A stretch of DNA of 64,000 nucleotides from Flammeovirgaceae bacterium SG7u.111 (GCA_034044135.1 CP139021.1:6982001-7046000), one strand, 5' to 3'; shown: positions 35,339 through 45,295, counted from the first letter of the stretch. Notes: generated from the letters alone by a model not told the origin. A program made the numbers and translations.

Positions 35339-36157
35339 TTGGAAACAGATTTTTTACGCTACAAAAATTCCAAAATTGAGTTTCGGAAGCACGGAACAGG
35401 CAATACGTTGCTCGTAGCTTTCCATGGCTTTAGCGATAAAGCTGCTATTTTTGATATCATTCGCCCTTCTTTGGAAAAGGATTTCACCTTATTTGCCATC
35501 AGCTTTCCTTACCATGGAGCTACCGACTGGCAAGAAGGGCATTTTACAAAAAATGACATCGCCGAAATCATCCAGCTTATTCTTCAAAAAGAGAAAAAGG
35601 AACGGTTTGCCCTGATGGGCTATAGCATGGGAGGGAAAGTTACGCTCAATATGATTCCATTTTTTGCAGAAAAACTGGAAAAAGTAATCCTCCTTGCTCC
35701 AGACGGGATCAAAACCCATCCGCTCTACGATGTAAACGCATTGCCAGATTGGTACATGAATTTGTTCAAAACCTTACTGAAAGCCCCAAAACTATTTTTC
35801 AAATTGACCAAATTGCTTTATAAATGGCGGATTTTGAGCAAGTTTTTATATGATTTTACCATCAACCATTTTAGCACAGAGCAGCAGCGCAAGCGTTTTT
35901 TCTACGTTTCGGCGTCTATTAAAACATTTAAGCCTGATTTACTAAAAGTGAAACAACTGCTCAACCAGCAGCAAATTTCTACTTCTCTATTTTTAGGGAA
36001 AAGGGACGAGGTAATCCCTCCAGTAGTTGGACCTATTTTTTCCGAAGGGTTAGAGCGATGCAAAGTCCATTATTTACCCAAAGGACATTTACTAATTGAC
36101 GAAGAGTTGAATGATTCGATTTCGGAATCAATTGAAACACCAACGGCCTCGCTATAA
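35339..36157 (+). CDS. Alpha/beta hydrolase
   Basis: About 272 residues from a proposed TTG at 35339. No usable ATG exists: the first in-frame ATG falls after the oxyanion loop. A GTG at 35297 is inside the upstream terminator hairpin and so is less likely. Fold signatures: VAFHGFSDKA (HGF oxyanion loop), SFPYHGATDW, nucleophile Ser in GYSMGGKVTL, an Asp in FLGKRDEVIPP and a late His in YLPKGHLLI. Likely a cytosolic esterase or lipase-like enzyme; substrate unknown. The stop codon lies in the loop of its own terminator. It may depend on read-through of the fadA terminator or on a promoter in fadA. Confidence 0.8.
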   Translation: METDFLRYKNSKIEFRKHGTGNTLLVAFHGFSDKAAIFDIIRPSLEKDFTLFAISFPYHGATDWQEGHFTKNDIAEIIQLILQKEKKERFALMGYSMGGKVTLNMIPFFAEKLEKVILLAPDGIKTHPLYDVNALPDWYMNLFKTLLKAPKLFFKLTKLLYKWRILSKFLYDFTINHFSTEQQRKRFFYVSASIKTFKPDLLKVKQLLNQQQISTSLFLGKRDEVIPPVVGPIFSEGLERCKVHYLPKGHLLIDEELNDSISESIETPTASL

Positions 36158-36180
36158 GCGAAGCCGTTGATTCTTTTTTT
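36142..36180 (+). terminator. Terminator of the alpha/beta hydrolase gene
   Basis: Arms AACGGC-C-TCGCT (36142-36153) and AGCGA-A-GCCGTT (36157-36168), then TTCTTTTTTT near 36171-36180. The TAA stop is in the loop. Confidence 0.85.
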
Positions 36181-36197
36181 ACAAAAAATTTCACTAC

Positions 36198-39023
36198 TTA
36201 TTCTGGTATTAATACCATCTTGGCATAATTGTCTAATGTAAAATATTTTGCCGCTACCTTTTTCAAGTCTTCGGCAGTCAATTTATCAATTCTCTCTTCG
36301 TAGTCTTCTATTTCTGTATAATCTCGGTCATACATATAAGAATTGCGGAGCGTGCTAAGCCAGAAACGGTTTTGCTTGAGATTCTCCTTCATCTCCAGCT
36401 TTTGCGTTTCTTTAATTTTCACCAAATCTTCTTCTGAAGGGCCTTCTTCTCTCAATTTCTTCAATTCATCGAGTGCTGCTTCGGTAAGTTTTTCAACATT
36501 ATCAGGACCGCAAGGGAAACTGATATTGAGCATATAACTCCCTACTGGTAATTCTTGCACACTTGCTGAAGCACCTACACCGTACACACCGCCTATTTCC
36601 TCTCTCAATCTTTCAATAAGTTTGATGGTGAGGACTTGAGCCACCGAAGTCATTTTGTAGGCAGTTTTCTTGTCATAATCGAAATAGCCAGTTACTGCAA
36701 GTCGGACCATACTTTTAGGCTCAGTTCCTTTTTTGACTATTTTCTCCACTTTGCCCTCAGGGTAGCGAATGTTCAAATCCTTCCACTTTTCGTCTTTATT
36801 GAGCGCAGGCAAACTTCCCAAATAAGTTGCCAATAATGGTTTGATTTCTTCCACTTTAAAATTACCAACCAGAAAGAAGGTAAAGCCAGAAGCATCGGCG
36901 AACCGCTCTTGGTAAATCTCAAAACTCCTGTCCAAATCGATGTTGTTCCAATCTTCTTCGGTTGGGAAACCGCCACCTCTTATACTATTTTGGCTCATCA
37001 CTTTAGAAGCCTGATCCATAAAATAATATTGGGGGTTTGAAAGCAAATTTTTATAAAGCGCTTTGTTCTGATTAATATAAGACTGGAACGCCTCAGGATC
37101 TTTACGAGGTGCTGTGAAATTCAAGTGCACCAATTGGAACATTGTTTCCAAATCTTTAGGGGCAGCAGAGCCTGAAATACCTTGGGTAAGCTGACGTATA
37201 TACGGGCTTGCACTAGCAATTTTCCCTGTCATCAATTTCTGCAACGCAATATTATTCATGTCTTTTAAGCCACTTTGGGACATAATTGCATCTGCATTTG
37301 TTACCGATTGGTAATCTTCGTCTGGATACAATGAACTACCACCCCAAGAATATCCGTCCAAAAGGATTTCATCATTTTTAAAATCAGTCGGTTTCAATAC
37401 TACTTTTACCCCGTTCGAAAGCGTCAACTCCGTTACACCCAATGCTTTCTTTTCTTCGTCCACTATTTTTCCTGCCGCAGGAAGCTCTTCCATAAGAGCC
37501 GTCGCAGACACTTCGTCCACATAAGGCTCTAGTTTTTTCTTATCTACTTTTTCAAGTAACCCTGTTATTTGAGCTTTGGTAGGAACTTCATTTCCTTCTT
37601 TCTCAACAGCTGTCACTACTACCACTCTATTGTTAGGAGTCATCCATTTTTTTGCCAAAGCATTTACCTCTTCAAGTTTAATAGTTGGCAAGAATTCTTT
37701 ATAAATAGCAAACTCCGTGGCAATTCCGGGAATAGGCTCATCTTCAAGGAAGTTTCTCACATATTCGTCAGCGTAGTTACCAGACTCAGATTTGTCACGC
37801 TCATTATAAGCTCTTTCCATATAAGCTAAAAGCTCGGTTTTATAGCGCTCAAGTTCACCAGGAGTAAAGCCATGCTGCAATACACGATAGCTTTCTTCCA
37901 AAGCACTTTCCATGCCTGTCAAAATACCGTTGTCACCAGCTATAGCCGTAACTGTATAGGCATCTATTCCTGCCAAAAACCCTCCGTAAGAAGCACCACC
38001 ATACATAAATGGAGGAGTCGCACTTTGGCGCAATTCATTCAAACGCTGATTGAGCATGCCATTATACAAAGAGTTCATCACCTGCTGGCGATAGTCGGCT
38101 ATGGTCTTGAATGACTCTTTCTGATGTTTATAGTAAATACTGATCCTATTGTAAGTTGCTTCCTTGTCCTTGGCAATGGCTACCAAAGTTTCTTCATGCT
38201 GAGGCATGTCATATTCAATACGTTTCTTTGGCTTTTTTACCGCAGGTACTTTTCCAAACTGCTCTTTAATTTTTTTCTCCATCTCGTCCACATCTATGTC
38301 ACCCACGGCTACTACAGCCATTAGGTCCGGACGATACCAGTCTTTGTAAAATCGCTGAATAGTTTCAGGCTTGAATGACTCCAGTACTTCTTTTGTACCT
38401 ATTGGCAAGCGCTCTGCATACCTAGAATCTTTAAGCAAAACAGGCAACCAAACTTCGCGCATCCTGCCGTCAGCACCGAGGCCTAACCTCCACTCTTCAA
38501 TTACCACCCCTCTTTCTTTCTCTATTTCTTCTGGGTCAAGTGAAGCATTAAATGCCCAATCTTCCAAAATCTGTAAGCCTTTGTTGAGCTTGTCTTCATC
38601 ATCTACGGGAATAGGAAGAATGTAAACCGTTTCATCAAAGCTGGTGTAGGCGTTGAGGTGTGCGCCAAACTTCACCCCAATGGACTGTAAATAACTTACC
38701 AATTCATTTTTTTCAAAATTCTTAGTGCCATTAAAGCACATGTGCTCCATAAAGTGGGCAAGACCGAGCTGGTCATCATCTTCCAAGATAGATCCTGCAT
38801 TAACTGCTAATCTGAGATCAACCTTATTTTCTGGCTTGGCATTTTTCTTAATGTAATAAGTCATGCCATTATCCAGCTTTCCAATCCGGATAGAAGGGTC
38901 TACAGGTATTTCATTGTTGATATTTGAAATTGCGGCATCGGCATTGAGCGTGCTTTGGGCAAAAAGGCTTTGGCCAACCACGAACATAATGCCAAAGAAA
39001 AAAACAATAATTCTTTGATACAT
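36198..39023 (-). CDS. M16 family zinc metallopeptidase (insulinase/pitrilysin type)
   Basis: 941 residues. Signal peptide (1-22, ending LFAQ) sends it to the periplasm or beyond. The N-terminal M16 domain carries the inverted zinc motif His90-F-M-Glu93-His94 in GLAHFMEHMCFNGT, with the third ligand probably Glu170 in EKERGVVIEEW. Two halves of M16 fold follow each other (about 45-480 and 530-935); the second lacks HxxEH, as is usual for the non-catalytic half. It resembles the large Bacteroidota M16 peptidases that degrade peptides in the periplasm. Single gene. Confidence 0.95.
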   Translation of the reverse strand: MYQRIIVFFFGIMFVVGQSLFAQSTLNADAAISNINNEIPVDPSIRIGKLDNGMTYYIKKNAKPENKVDLRLAVNAGSILEDDDQLGLAHFMEHMCFNGTKNFEKNELVSYLQSIGVKFGAHLNAYTSFDETVYILPIPVDDEDKLNKGLQILEDWAFNASLDPEEIEKERGVVIEEWRLGLGADGRMREVWLPVLLKDSRYAERLPIGTKEVLESFKPETIQRFYKDWYRPDLMAVVAVGDIDVDEMEKKIKEQFGKVPAVKKPKKRIEYDMPQHEETLVAIAKDKEATYNRISIYYKHQKESFKTIADYRQQVMNSLYNGMLNQRLNELRQSATPPFMYGGASYGGFLAGIDAYTVTAIAGDNGILTGMESALEESYRVLQHGFTPGELERYKTELLAYMERAYNERDKSESGNYADEYVRNFLEDEPIPGIATEFAIYKEFLPTIKLEEVNALAKKWMTPNNRVVVVTAVEKEGNEVPTKAQITGLLEKVDKKKLEPYVDEVSATALMEELPAAGKIVDEEKKALGVTELTLSNGVKVVLKPTDFKNDEILLDGYSWGGSSLYPDEDYQSVTNADAIMSQSGLKDMNNIALQKLMTGKIASASPYIRQLTQGISGSAAPKDLETMFQLVHLNFTAPRKDPEAFQSYINQNKALYKNLLSNPQYYFMDQASKVMSQNSIRGGGFPTEEDWNNIDLDRSFEIYQERFADASGFTFFLVGNFKVEEIKPLLATYLGSLPALNKDEKWKDLNIRYPEGKVEKIVKKGTEPKSMVRLAVTGYFDYDKKTAYKMTSVAQVLTIKLIERLREEIGGVYGVGASASVQELPVGSYMLNISFPCGPDNVEKLTEAALDELKKLREEGPSEEDLVKIKETQKLEMKENLKQNRFWLSTLRNSYMYDRDYTEIEDYEERIDKLTAEDLKKVAAKYFTLDNYAKMVLIPE

Positions 39024-39214
39024 AATAGTACTATGTTTTTGATTAAAAGCTATGAAACTTGTTGATAATGGGCTTGTGAAATCTGATTATTATAGAAGTT
39101 CAAACTAACGAATTTTGTTTGGAAAACCCTCTGGCAAGTAGATAAAAGAAATAGACTTTTACAAGATGAGTAAATACAGTGGATCAGCGGTAGTGCATTC
39201 GTAACAGGATGTTG

Positions 39215-39261
39215 AAACCCAAAAGGGCATCTTCGCTATGCAAAGACGCCCTTTTGGGTTT
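39215..39261. repeat. Long imperfect inverted repeat / hairpin
   Basis: Arms AAACCCAAAAGGGC (39215-39228) and GCCCTTTTGGGTTT (39248-39261) are perfect 14-mers, and the inner bases TCTTCGC/GCAAAGA extend the stem with one wobble. It begins 32 bp downstream of the 131-residue gene. There is no long T tract, so it may be a weak terminator or an RNA 3' stabilising structure. Confidence 0.6.
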
Positions 39262-39292
39262 AACCTTAAAATCCAGACGGTTTAAAGCCCGA

Positions 39293-39688
39293 CTATTGTA
39301 TTGCTTTCATCGGAAGCACTTCAGCTTCAATTTGCCTGTTGTCTTCCAACAACTGATTTGTATATCTCAATTTTCCATTAGGAACTATGAGGCAAAGCTT
39401 ACCACCCTTCATTCCCGCAAGGGCAGAAAGAGTAGTTAGTTTCGATACCATTTTCCCATCTGTATCTTTTCCTTTAGGTACTATTTCAAAATAGTGCTTA
39501 CTATTTGACTTGCTTGCAGTAATATTTGGAATGAATATATCATCCGAATTTTTTCTGAGCAGCCTTGTAGGGCGTTCATACTCTTCTATATCTGCTTTTA
39601 TCTCTGTGAAACCTTTCTTTTCAAGGTAAGAAATGATGTCTTTCATCATGTCCTGATTTTCCGGTGTCAGTAATTGTTGTGCAAGCAT
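39293..39688 (-). CDS. Uncharacterised 131-residue protein
   Basis: 131 residues, no signal or membrane segment; mixed alpha/beta. I do not recognise a family with certainty. The middle reads DDIFIPNITASKSNSKHYFEIVPKG (split over about 49-73), then a helix (KLTTLSALAGMKG) and a strand GKLCLIVPNG. This pattern of P-N/D-I, a hairpin, an E-I-x-x-K strand, then helix and strand, is like the core of PD-(D/E)XK nuclease-fold domains, but the acidic residues do not line up cleanly, so nuclease activity is doubtful. Coding is supported by a clean ATG start and lack of a competing frame. A hairpin lies just downstream. Confidence 0.72.
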   Translation of the reverse strand: MLAQQLLTPENQDMMKDIISYLEKKGFTEIKADIEEYERPTRLLRKNSDDIFIPNITASKSNSKHYFEIVPKGKDTDGKMVSKLTTLSALAGMKGGKLCLIVPNGKLRYTNQLLEDNRQIEAEVLPMKAIQ

Positions 39689-40026
39689 GTTTTTATGAAG
39701 GGTTTAAATAAAGCGATTTATTTATATTATTAAATTAATTTTTCGAGAACAATTCAGGTAGTTGTGAGACTCTAGCGCATAGAAAGGTGAAGCTTTAAGA
39801 AGGCGGTCAATCCAAAAATAAGCTGAAAAATATGTATCCAGAATATTTATGGGACTATCAAGCAGAAAGCTTTGGTCAGTCTAGAATAGAGTCGAAGTCA
39901 AGTCGATGAGTTAATGGGATGTCAAAAAATACCTTCTAAGACAAGCTGTTGAAGGTTGAAAGGGGATTATTACGTTACCTTTCCTATAATTTGGAACAAA
40001 TATACTAACAATTTGTTTGCAAAAAC
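39689..40026. other. Intergenic region without recognisable content
   Basis: 338 bp between two minus-strand genes. A 25-codon plus-strand frame (39832-39909) opens MYPEYLWDYQAESFG and has no further support. No clear promoter box or hairpin seen. Confidence 0.4.
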
Positions 40027-40701
40027 TTAAAATACGAAACCTATTCCAATATGAGGTAAGAATAAATCAGTTTTAGATCTTTTTACATCAAACACTAACT
40101 GCTCATTTTTCTCGTCGTAAGTAACTGATTTTCGGGTAAGGTATTCAGCTTCTCCTCCTGCCAAATAAGTTAACTTCAGATCTAGGTACAAGCCTTGAAC
40201 TAAAAAAATATTGACCCCTGCACTCCCGCCATAACTAATAGCCCAATCACTCACTTCTGTATCAGCCCCTAGCTTGTCCTCGTACCTGTCAGATTTAATT
40301 ACCGAACGTGTATAAATATACTTCCCGCCAAACATAAGCTCGCCGTAAGGCTGCACTGGCAAGTCCACGTCGGGCAATACCCTTCCCACAAAATGGAAAC
40401 CTATCATATTATTGTTCCTTGTTACATCCACCTCTTCCAAATTGCCATCCACATACATATCTTCTTGATTGGTCTCTGTACCATATACTATGTAGTTAAA
40501 ATCAACCCCTAAATATATAGGGCTAGTTTCTTTTACCTGAACAAGAACGTTCCCCGCAGCCCCCAATCCCCATACGCTAGGTACGGCTTCTTTAAATTCA
40601 TTGGTAGGAATGGCTCCTACTAATCCTAAGTTTACATTTACAGCTTGTCCAAACAAACCAAGGGGAAGAATAGCTATGACTATTAAAAAGAGGATTTTCA
40701 T
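40027..40701 (-). CDS. Outer-membrane beta-barrel protein
   Basis: 224 residues. Signal peptide MKILFLIVIAILPLGLFGQ, then alternating amphipathic strands ending in an aromatic residue (LFLPHIGIGFVF), typical of a small porin-like barrel of the OmpW/PorT-like type in Bacteroidota. Strands such as PIYLGVDFNYIVYG, IGFHFVGRVLP and GLYLDLKLTYLAGG are visible. No specific ligand or partner can be inferred. It is divergent from dnaK across 275 bp that contain TGACAT inverted repeats, so the two could share regulation. Confidence 0.8.
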   Translation of the reverse strand: MKILFLIVIAILPLGLFGQAVNVNLGLVGAIPTNEFKEAVPSVWGLGAAGNVLVQVKETSPIYLGVDFNYIVYGTETNQEDMYVDGNLEEVDVTRNNNMIGFHFVGRVLPDVDLPVQPYGELMFGGKYIYTRSVIKSDRYEDKLGADTEVSDWAISYGGSAGVNIFLVQGLYLDLKLTYLAGGEAEYLTRKSVTYDEKNEQLVFDVKRSKTDLFLPHIGIGFVF

Positions 40702-40773
40702 AGTAGAGTTTTTTTATTCAGATAGTTTCAGAAGCTACTTGTACACGATTAAGAAAATTTGAGAAGTAATTAC

Positions 40774-40903
40774 TGACATAAGTCGCTATGTCAAGTTACG
40801 GATTTGGCACTCAAAAAGATATTTACTTGAAGTAATGTCAGCTATGCCTGTCCAAATTCAATAACGAAAAAACAAAATCAGTGACATTATGTCATAATAT
40901 GTC
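40774..40903. promoter_or_regulatory. Cluster of TGACAT inverted repeats upstream of dnaK
   Basis: IR1 is TGACATA-6 nt-TATGTCA at 40774-40793. IR2 is TGACAT-T-ATGTCA at 40882-40894. Single half-sites ATGTCA at 40835-40840 and ATGTC at 40899-40903 also occur. Four occurrences of the same hexamer in 130 bp suggest a regulator-binding region. It does not match the full CIRCE element. Confidence 0.5.
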
Positions 40904-40976
40904 GCTTGGCACAAGCATTGATATTTGAAGACTGATTTTAAAATGAATTAATTGACTAAAAAACATAAAAGCAATC

Positions 40977-42911
40977 ATGGGAAAAATCATAGGTATTGAT
41001 TTAGGAACGACCAACTCTTGTGTTGCTGTGATGGAAGGGAACGAACCAGTAGTAATCCCTAACAGCGAAGGCAGGAGAACTACTCCCTCTATTGTAGCAT
41101 TTTTGGAAGATGGAAAAGGTGAGAGAAAAGTGGGCGACCCTGCTAAAAGGCAAGCCATTACCAACCCTCAAAATACCATCATGTCTATCAAGCGCTTCAT
41201 GGGTAAAAAATACACAGAAGTAGGGAGTGAATTGAAGACAGTTTCTTACAATGTAGAAAAAGGAAACAACGATACGCCAAGGGTTAAAATTGGTGATAGA
41301 TTATACACGCCTCAAGAAATTTCAGCTGTTGTGTTGCAAAAAATGAAGCAAACTGCAGAGGATTACTTGGGTACTACAGTGACTGAAGCGGTAGTAACTG
41401 TTCCTGCTTATTTCAACGATTCGGAAAGACAAGCTACTAAAGAAGCGGGTGAAATTGCAGGATTGAAGGTAAACAGGATCATCAACGAACCTACTGCAGC
41501 AGCTTTGGCTTACGGGCTTGACAAAAAGTCTGAAGACATGACCATCGCAGTATTTGACCTTGGTGGTGGTACATTTGATGTATCTATCCTTGAGCTAGGC
41601 GACGGTGTATTTGAAGTAAAATCTACAAATGGCGATATCCACTTAGGTGGTGATGACTTTGACCAAAAAATCATTGATTGGTTGGCTGAAGAGTTCATCA
41701 AAGACGAAGGAATTGACCTGCGTAAAGACCCAATGGCTATGCAGCGTTTGAAAGAAGCTGCCGAAAAAGCGAAAGTTGAACTTTCAAGCTCAACTTCTAC
41801 CGAGATCAACTTGCCATACATCATGCCAGTAGACGGTATTCCTAAGCACTTGGTAAAAAGCTTGACTAGGGCTAAGTTTGAGCAATTAGCTGACGATTTG
41901 GTGAAGCGTACGCTTGAGCCATGCAAAAGCGCATTGAAAGATGCTGGCATGACATCATCAGATATTGATGAAGTCATTTTGGTAGGTGGTTCTACGCGTA
42001 TTCCTAAAATTCAGGAAGAGGTTGAAAAATTCTTTGGCAAGAAACCTTCTAAAGGTGTAAACCCTGATGAGGTTGTGGCTATCGGAGCTGCTATCCAAGG
42101 TGGTGTACTTACTGGTGAGGTAAAAGACGTATTGCTTTTGGATGTTACCCCACTTTCTTTGGGTATAGAGACTATGGGTGGCGTAATGACAAAACTGATC
42201 GAGTCTAATACGACTATCCCAACTAAGAAATCACAAGTGTTCTCTACTGCTGCTGACCAACAGCCTTCGGTTGAGATCCACGTGTTGCAAGGTGAAAGAC
42301 CAATGGCTAAGGACAACAAAACTATTGGTAGATTCCACCTAGATGGTATTCCACCTGCACCAAGGGGCGTTCCTCAAATTGAAGTTTCGTTTGATATAGA
42401 TGCCAACGGTATTCTTCACGTAACTGCTCTTGATAAAGGAACTAACCGTGAGCAAAAAATCAGGATCGAGGCTTCTTCTGGTCTTACTGACGAGGAAATC
42501 AAGAAAATGAGAGATGAGGCGAAAGCCAATGAAGAAAGTGATAAGCAGGAGAAAGAGAAAATAGAGAAGTTGAATGCTGCTGACTCATTGGTTTTCCAAA
42601 CTGAAAAGCAATTGAAAGAATTTGGAGATAAACTTTCTGAAGGCAACAAATCTGCCATAGAAGCTGCTTTGACAGAACTTAAAACTGCACATTCTTCTCA
42701 AGATATTGCTGCTATCGACAAGGCGATGGAAAGCTTGAACGGAGCATGGAGTGCAGCATCTCAAGAGATGTACGCAGCAGCTGGAGCAGATCCTAATGCA
42801 GCGGCTGGTGGTCCAGAAGATGCTGGAGGAGCTGAAGCAGGCGCTGATACTAGTGGAGAAGATGACGTTACTGACGTTGAATTTGAAGAAGTTGATAAGG
42901 ATAAAAAATAA
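40977..42911 (+). CDS. dnaK: Chaperone DnaK (Hsp70)
   Basis: 644 residues. Nucleotide-binding domain (about 1-380) opens [20 protein letters not shown] and has [31 protein letters not shown] and [11 protein letters not shown]. Linker [19 protein letters not shown] leads to the peptide-binding domain, then the helical lid and an acidic tail ending EEVDKDKK. The Gly/Ala-rich segment near 605-625 is usual. dnaJ and grpE are not adjacent. A strong terminator follows 23 nt past the stop. Confidence 0.98.
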   Translation: MGKIIGIDLGTTNSCVAVMEGNEPVVIPNSEGRRTTPSIVAFLEDGKGERKVGDPAKRQAITNPQNTIMSIKRFMGKKYTEVGSELKTVSYNVEKGNNDTPRVKIGDRLYTPQEISAVVLQKMKQTAEDYLGTTVTEAVVTVPAYFNDSERQATKEAGEIAGLKVNRIINEPTAAALAYGLDKKSEDMTIAVFDLGGGTFDVSILELGDGVFEVKSTNGDIHLGGDDFDQKIIDWLAEEFIKDEGIDLRKDPMAMQRLKEAAEKAKVELSSSTSTEINLPYIMPVDGIPKHLVKSLTRAKFEQLADDLVKRTLEPCKSALKDAGMTSSDIDEVILVGGSTRIPKIQEEVEKFFGKKPSKGVNPDEVVAIGAAIQGGVLTGEVKDVLLLDVTPLSLGIETMGGVMTKLIESNTTIPTKKSQVFSTAADQQPSVEIHVLQGERPMAKDNKTIGRFHLDGIPPAPRGVPQIEVSFDIDANGILHVTALDKGTNREQKIRIEASSGLTDEEIKKMRDEAKANEESDKQEKEKIEKLNAADSLVFQTEKQLKEFGDKLSEGNKSAIEAALTELKTAHSSQDIAAIDKAMESLNGAWSAASQEMYAAAGADPNAAAGGPEDAGGAEAGADTSGEDDVTDVEFEEVDKDKK

Positions 42912-42934
42912 GACTTCTCAACATATAAATTTTT

Positions 42935-42967
42935 AGCCCTTCGGTTTTGTAACCGAAGGGCTTTTTT
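42935..42967 (+). terminator. Terminator of dnaK
   Basis: Perfect 12-bp arms AGCCCTTCGGTT (42935-42946) and AACCGAAGGGCT (42951-42962), 4-nt loop, T run to 42967. Confidence 0.95.
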
Positions 42968-42982
42968 GTTATTATACCACTC

Positions 42983-43573
42983 ATGTTCGATCCAAAGCAA
43001 ATAAAATATTTCAAAGACCAAGATTTTCTTCTTACCAAACACCGAATAATGAAGCAAATGGCTTCTTTATTTCAAACCGTAAGAGATGAATTATCTAGCC
43101 AACTAGCTATATCTACCCAATTTTTGCCCAAAGAAACCGATATATCTTCTGGAAAAATCTCTAAAGGAGAAAACTACAAGGGCTTGCCTTATATGGTATT
43201 GGATTACCCTCGCTATTTCTCAAAAGAAAACATTTTTCTGATGAGGACTATGTTTTGGTGGGGAAATGAATTTAGCGCCATGCTCATTTTGAAAGGGCAA
43301 CCGCATGAGGAATTGAAGACTGCATTGAGAAGCTTTTTAAGTCAAGAAATTGCACAGGATTTCTACTTGTGCGTGGGCGATTCTCCATGGGAATATGATT
43401 TTGGAACGGACAATTACTGCAAGGTATCGGCTATAGATGAGGATGAGCTGAATGCTATCTTGGCAAAATCTTTTTTAAAACTCGCTCAAAAAGCCCCACT
43501 CGACTCCTACAAAACCCTTCCATCATTTATTGTGCGCTTTTGGATATCAATTTTTGACAATCTTCCTGTATAA
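42983..43573 (+). CDS. Uncharacterised 196-residue cytosolic protein
   Basis: 196 residues, no signal peptide or membrane helix, rich in aromatics. I do not recognise a family. The N-terminal helix region (about 1-45) precedes a Pro/Tyr-rich core: ISKGENYKGLPYMVLDYPRYF, FLMRTMFWWGNEFSAMLIL, and CVGDSPWEYDF. The C-terminal part is helical. The ATG is only 15 nt past the dnaK terminator, so the promoter must overlap the dnaK end, or the gene is reached by read-through; a link to stress response would be guesswork. Confidence 0.75.
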   Translation: MFDPKQIKYFKDQDFLLTKHRIMKQMASLFQTVRDELSSQLAISTQFLPKETDISSGKISKGENYKGLPYMVLDYPRYFSKENIFLMRTMFWWGNEFSAMLILKGQPHEELKTALRSFLSQEIAQDFYLCVGDSPWEYDFGTDNYCKVSAIDEDELNAILAKSFLKLAQKAPLDSYKTLPSFIVRFWISIFDNLPV

Positions 43574-43705
43574 GCCGATACGATGCTAGGATTATTGTAT
43601 TTTTGCTTTGGGTGGAGATGGCTCTTGCTTCATTTTGAGCCCCTCTACCTCCACAGCTCAATATAGCACTCGTGCTTACTTACATCAACCATAATTATTT
43701 AAACT

Positions 43706-45274
43706 ATGAGAAAATTATTCATTAATCTATTTTTAACCTGCTGCCTAGTCTATTCGGCTTCTGCCCAAGAGGTAAAAAAATATGCCGAGACTATCAAAGC
43801 TAGCGATCTTAAAAAGCACTTAGAAATAATCGCTTCTGACGAGTACGAAGGAAGGGAAACTGGTGAAAAGGGTCAGAAAATGGCAGCAGAGTATATCGTA
43901 AACCAGTTCAAGGGCGATAGTTTGATTGGCCCTGTAAAAGCAAATACTGACAACCCTTACCTACAACCATTTGAACTTGAAAAGTCAAGTTGGGATGATG
44001 TAACTATTGAGACAGAAGGTAAAAAGCTTTCACTTTTCAATGAATTCTTTGTTTATGGCAATACCGTACTTGAAAACGGAGAGTATGAAGTAATTTTTGG
44101 AGGTTATGGCATAGACACTGAAAAATACTCTGATTACAAAGACCTTGATGTAGAAGGTAAGATCGTGGCGGTGATGGAAGGTGAGCCAAAAACAAAAGAC
44201 ATCTTCTTGATTTCAGGCTCAGAAGAAAAATCACCTCAAAATGACACAAGGGCAAAAATTGCCACCGCTTCAGAAAAAGGCGCTAAAGGCATAATAATCG
44301 TTTATGAATCAGACGAAAATTACCAAAAAAGGGCACAAGTTTTTAAGCAATATGCTAGCCGCCCTTCATTAGGTTTTCCTAAAGGCAAACAAGATGAAGG
44401 AACTGCACTGTTTTTCACCTCGCCAACTTATGCCGGTGACCTCCTTGGCACTTCTCCCAAAAAACTCCAATCCGCTATTAAGAAAATAAACAAAAAAGGA
44501 AAAACCTTAGCTGGAGAGTATTCTAACACGATTGCGATTACAATGGAGAGAAAAATAGAGTCTGTAACTACTGAAAATGTACTAGGCTTTTTGGAAGGAA
44601 CAGATTTGAAAGATGAAGTTGTTATAGTTACAGCTCATTACGATCATATTGGAATAACTGGTGGAGAGATAAACAATGGAGCTGACGATGATGGCTCAGG
44701 AACTGTAAGCGTTTTGGAAATTGCTGAAGCATTTACCAGTGCTAAAAAAGAAGGTCATGGCCCAAGAAGAAGCATGCTATTTATGACCGTAACTGGTGAA
44801 GAAAAAGGTCTTTTGGGTTCTAGATACTATTCTGAAAACCCAATTTTCCCAATCGAGAACACAGTAACAGACCTAAACATCGATATGGTTGGCAGGGTTG
44901 ATGAAAAACATAAGGACAATCCTTTTTACATCTATATCATCGGGTCAGATATGCTATCAAGCGAGTTGCACGAGCTTAGCGAAGATGTTGCGAAAAAACA
45001 ATACCCAAACATAGAGTTGGATTACCAATATAATGCAAAGGACGACCCAAATAGGTTTTACTACCGCTCTGACCACTACAACTTTGCAAAACACGGTATC
45101 CCTGTGATCTTCTATTTTAATGGAACACACGAAGATTACCACCGCCCAACTGATACTGTCGAAAAAATCCACTTCGATAAAATGGAGCAGGTTGCGAGGT
45201 TAATATTTTCTACAGCATGGGAAGTTGCCAACAGTGACAACCGTCCTTTAGTTGACAAAAAAGCTGGAAAATAA
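43706..45274 (+). CDS. M28 family zinc aminopeptidase with PA domain
   Basis: 522 residues. Signal peptide 1-21 (ending ASAQ). A PA-like insertion (about 130-240; GYGIDTEKYSDYKDLDVEGKIV) interrupts the peptidase part. Catalytic metal ligands: His in VTAHYDHIG, Asp in NNGADDDGSG, general base Glu and ligand in TGEEKGLLGS, Asp in NIDMVGR, and His late in GTHEDYHRPTDT. These fit a di-zinc exported aminopeptidase. Common among Bacteroidota for peptide scavenging. Shares a bidirectional terminator with the convergent LRR gene. Confidence 0.95.
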   Translation: MRKLFINLFLTCCLVYSASAQEVKKYAETIKASDLKKHLEIIASDEYEGRETGEKGQKMAAEYIVNQFKGDSLIGPVKANTDNPYLQPFELEKSSWDDVTIETEGKKLSLFNEFFVYGNTVLENGEYEVIFGGYGIDTEKYSDYKDLDVEGKIVAVMEGEPKTKDIFLISGSEEKSPQNDTRAKIATASEKGAKGIIIVYESDENYQKRAQVFKQYASRPSLGFPKGKQDEGTALFFTSPTYAGDLLGTSPKKLQSAIKKINKKGKTLAGEYSNTIAITMERKIESVTTENVLGFLEGTDLKDEVVIVTAHYDHIGITGGEINNGADDDGSGTVSVLEIAEAFTSAKKEGHGPRRSMLFMTVTGEEKGLLGSRYYSENPIFPIENTVTDLNIDMVGRVDEKHKDNPFYIYIIGSDMLSSELHELSEDVAKKQYPNIELDYQYNAKDDPNRFYYRSDHYNFAKHGIPVIFYFNGTHEDYHRPTDTVEKIHFDKMEQVARLIFSTAWEVANSDNRPLVDKKAGK

Positions 45275-45295
45275 GCCTACTTGAGTTAAAAACAC

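Noticed and set aside
39832-39909. 25-codon plus-strand frame starting MYPEYLWDY
   Set aside because: Too short, with no start signal, partner gene or known family that I can confirm.
40804-40812. TTGGCACTC resembling half of a CIRCE element
   Set aside because: The second half GAGTGCTAA is absent at 9-nt spacing.
40907-40921. Sigma-54-like TGGCAC-N5-TTGA before dnaK
   Set aside because: The invariant GC of the -12 element is GA here, and no enhancer-binding regulator gene is adjacent.
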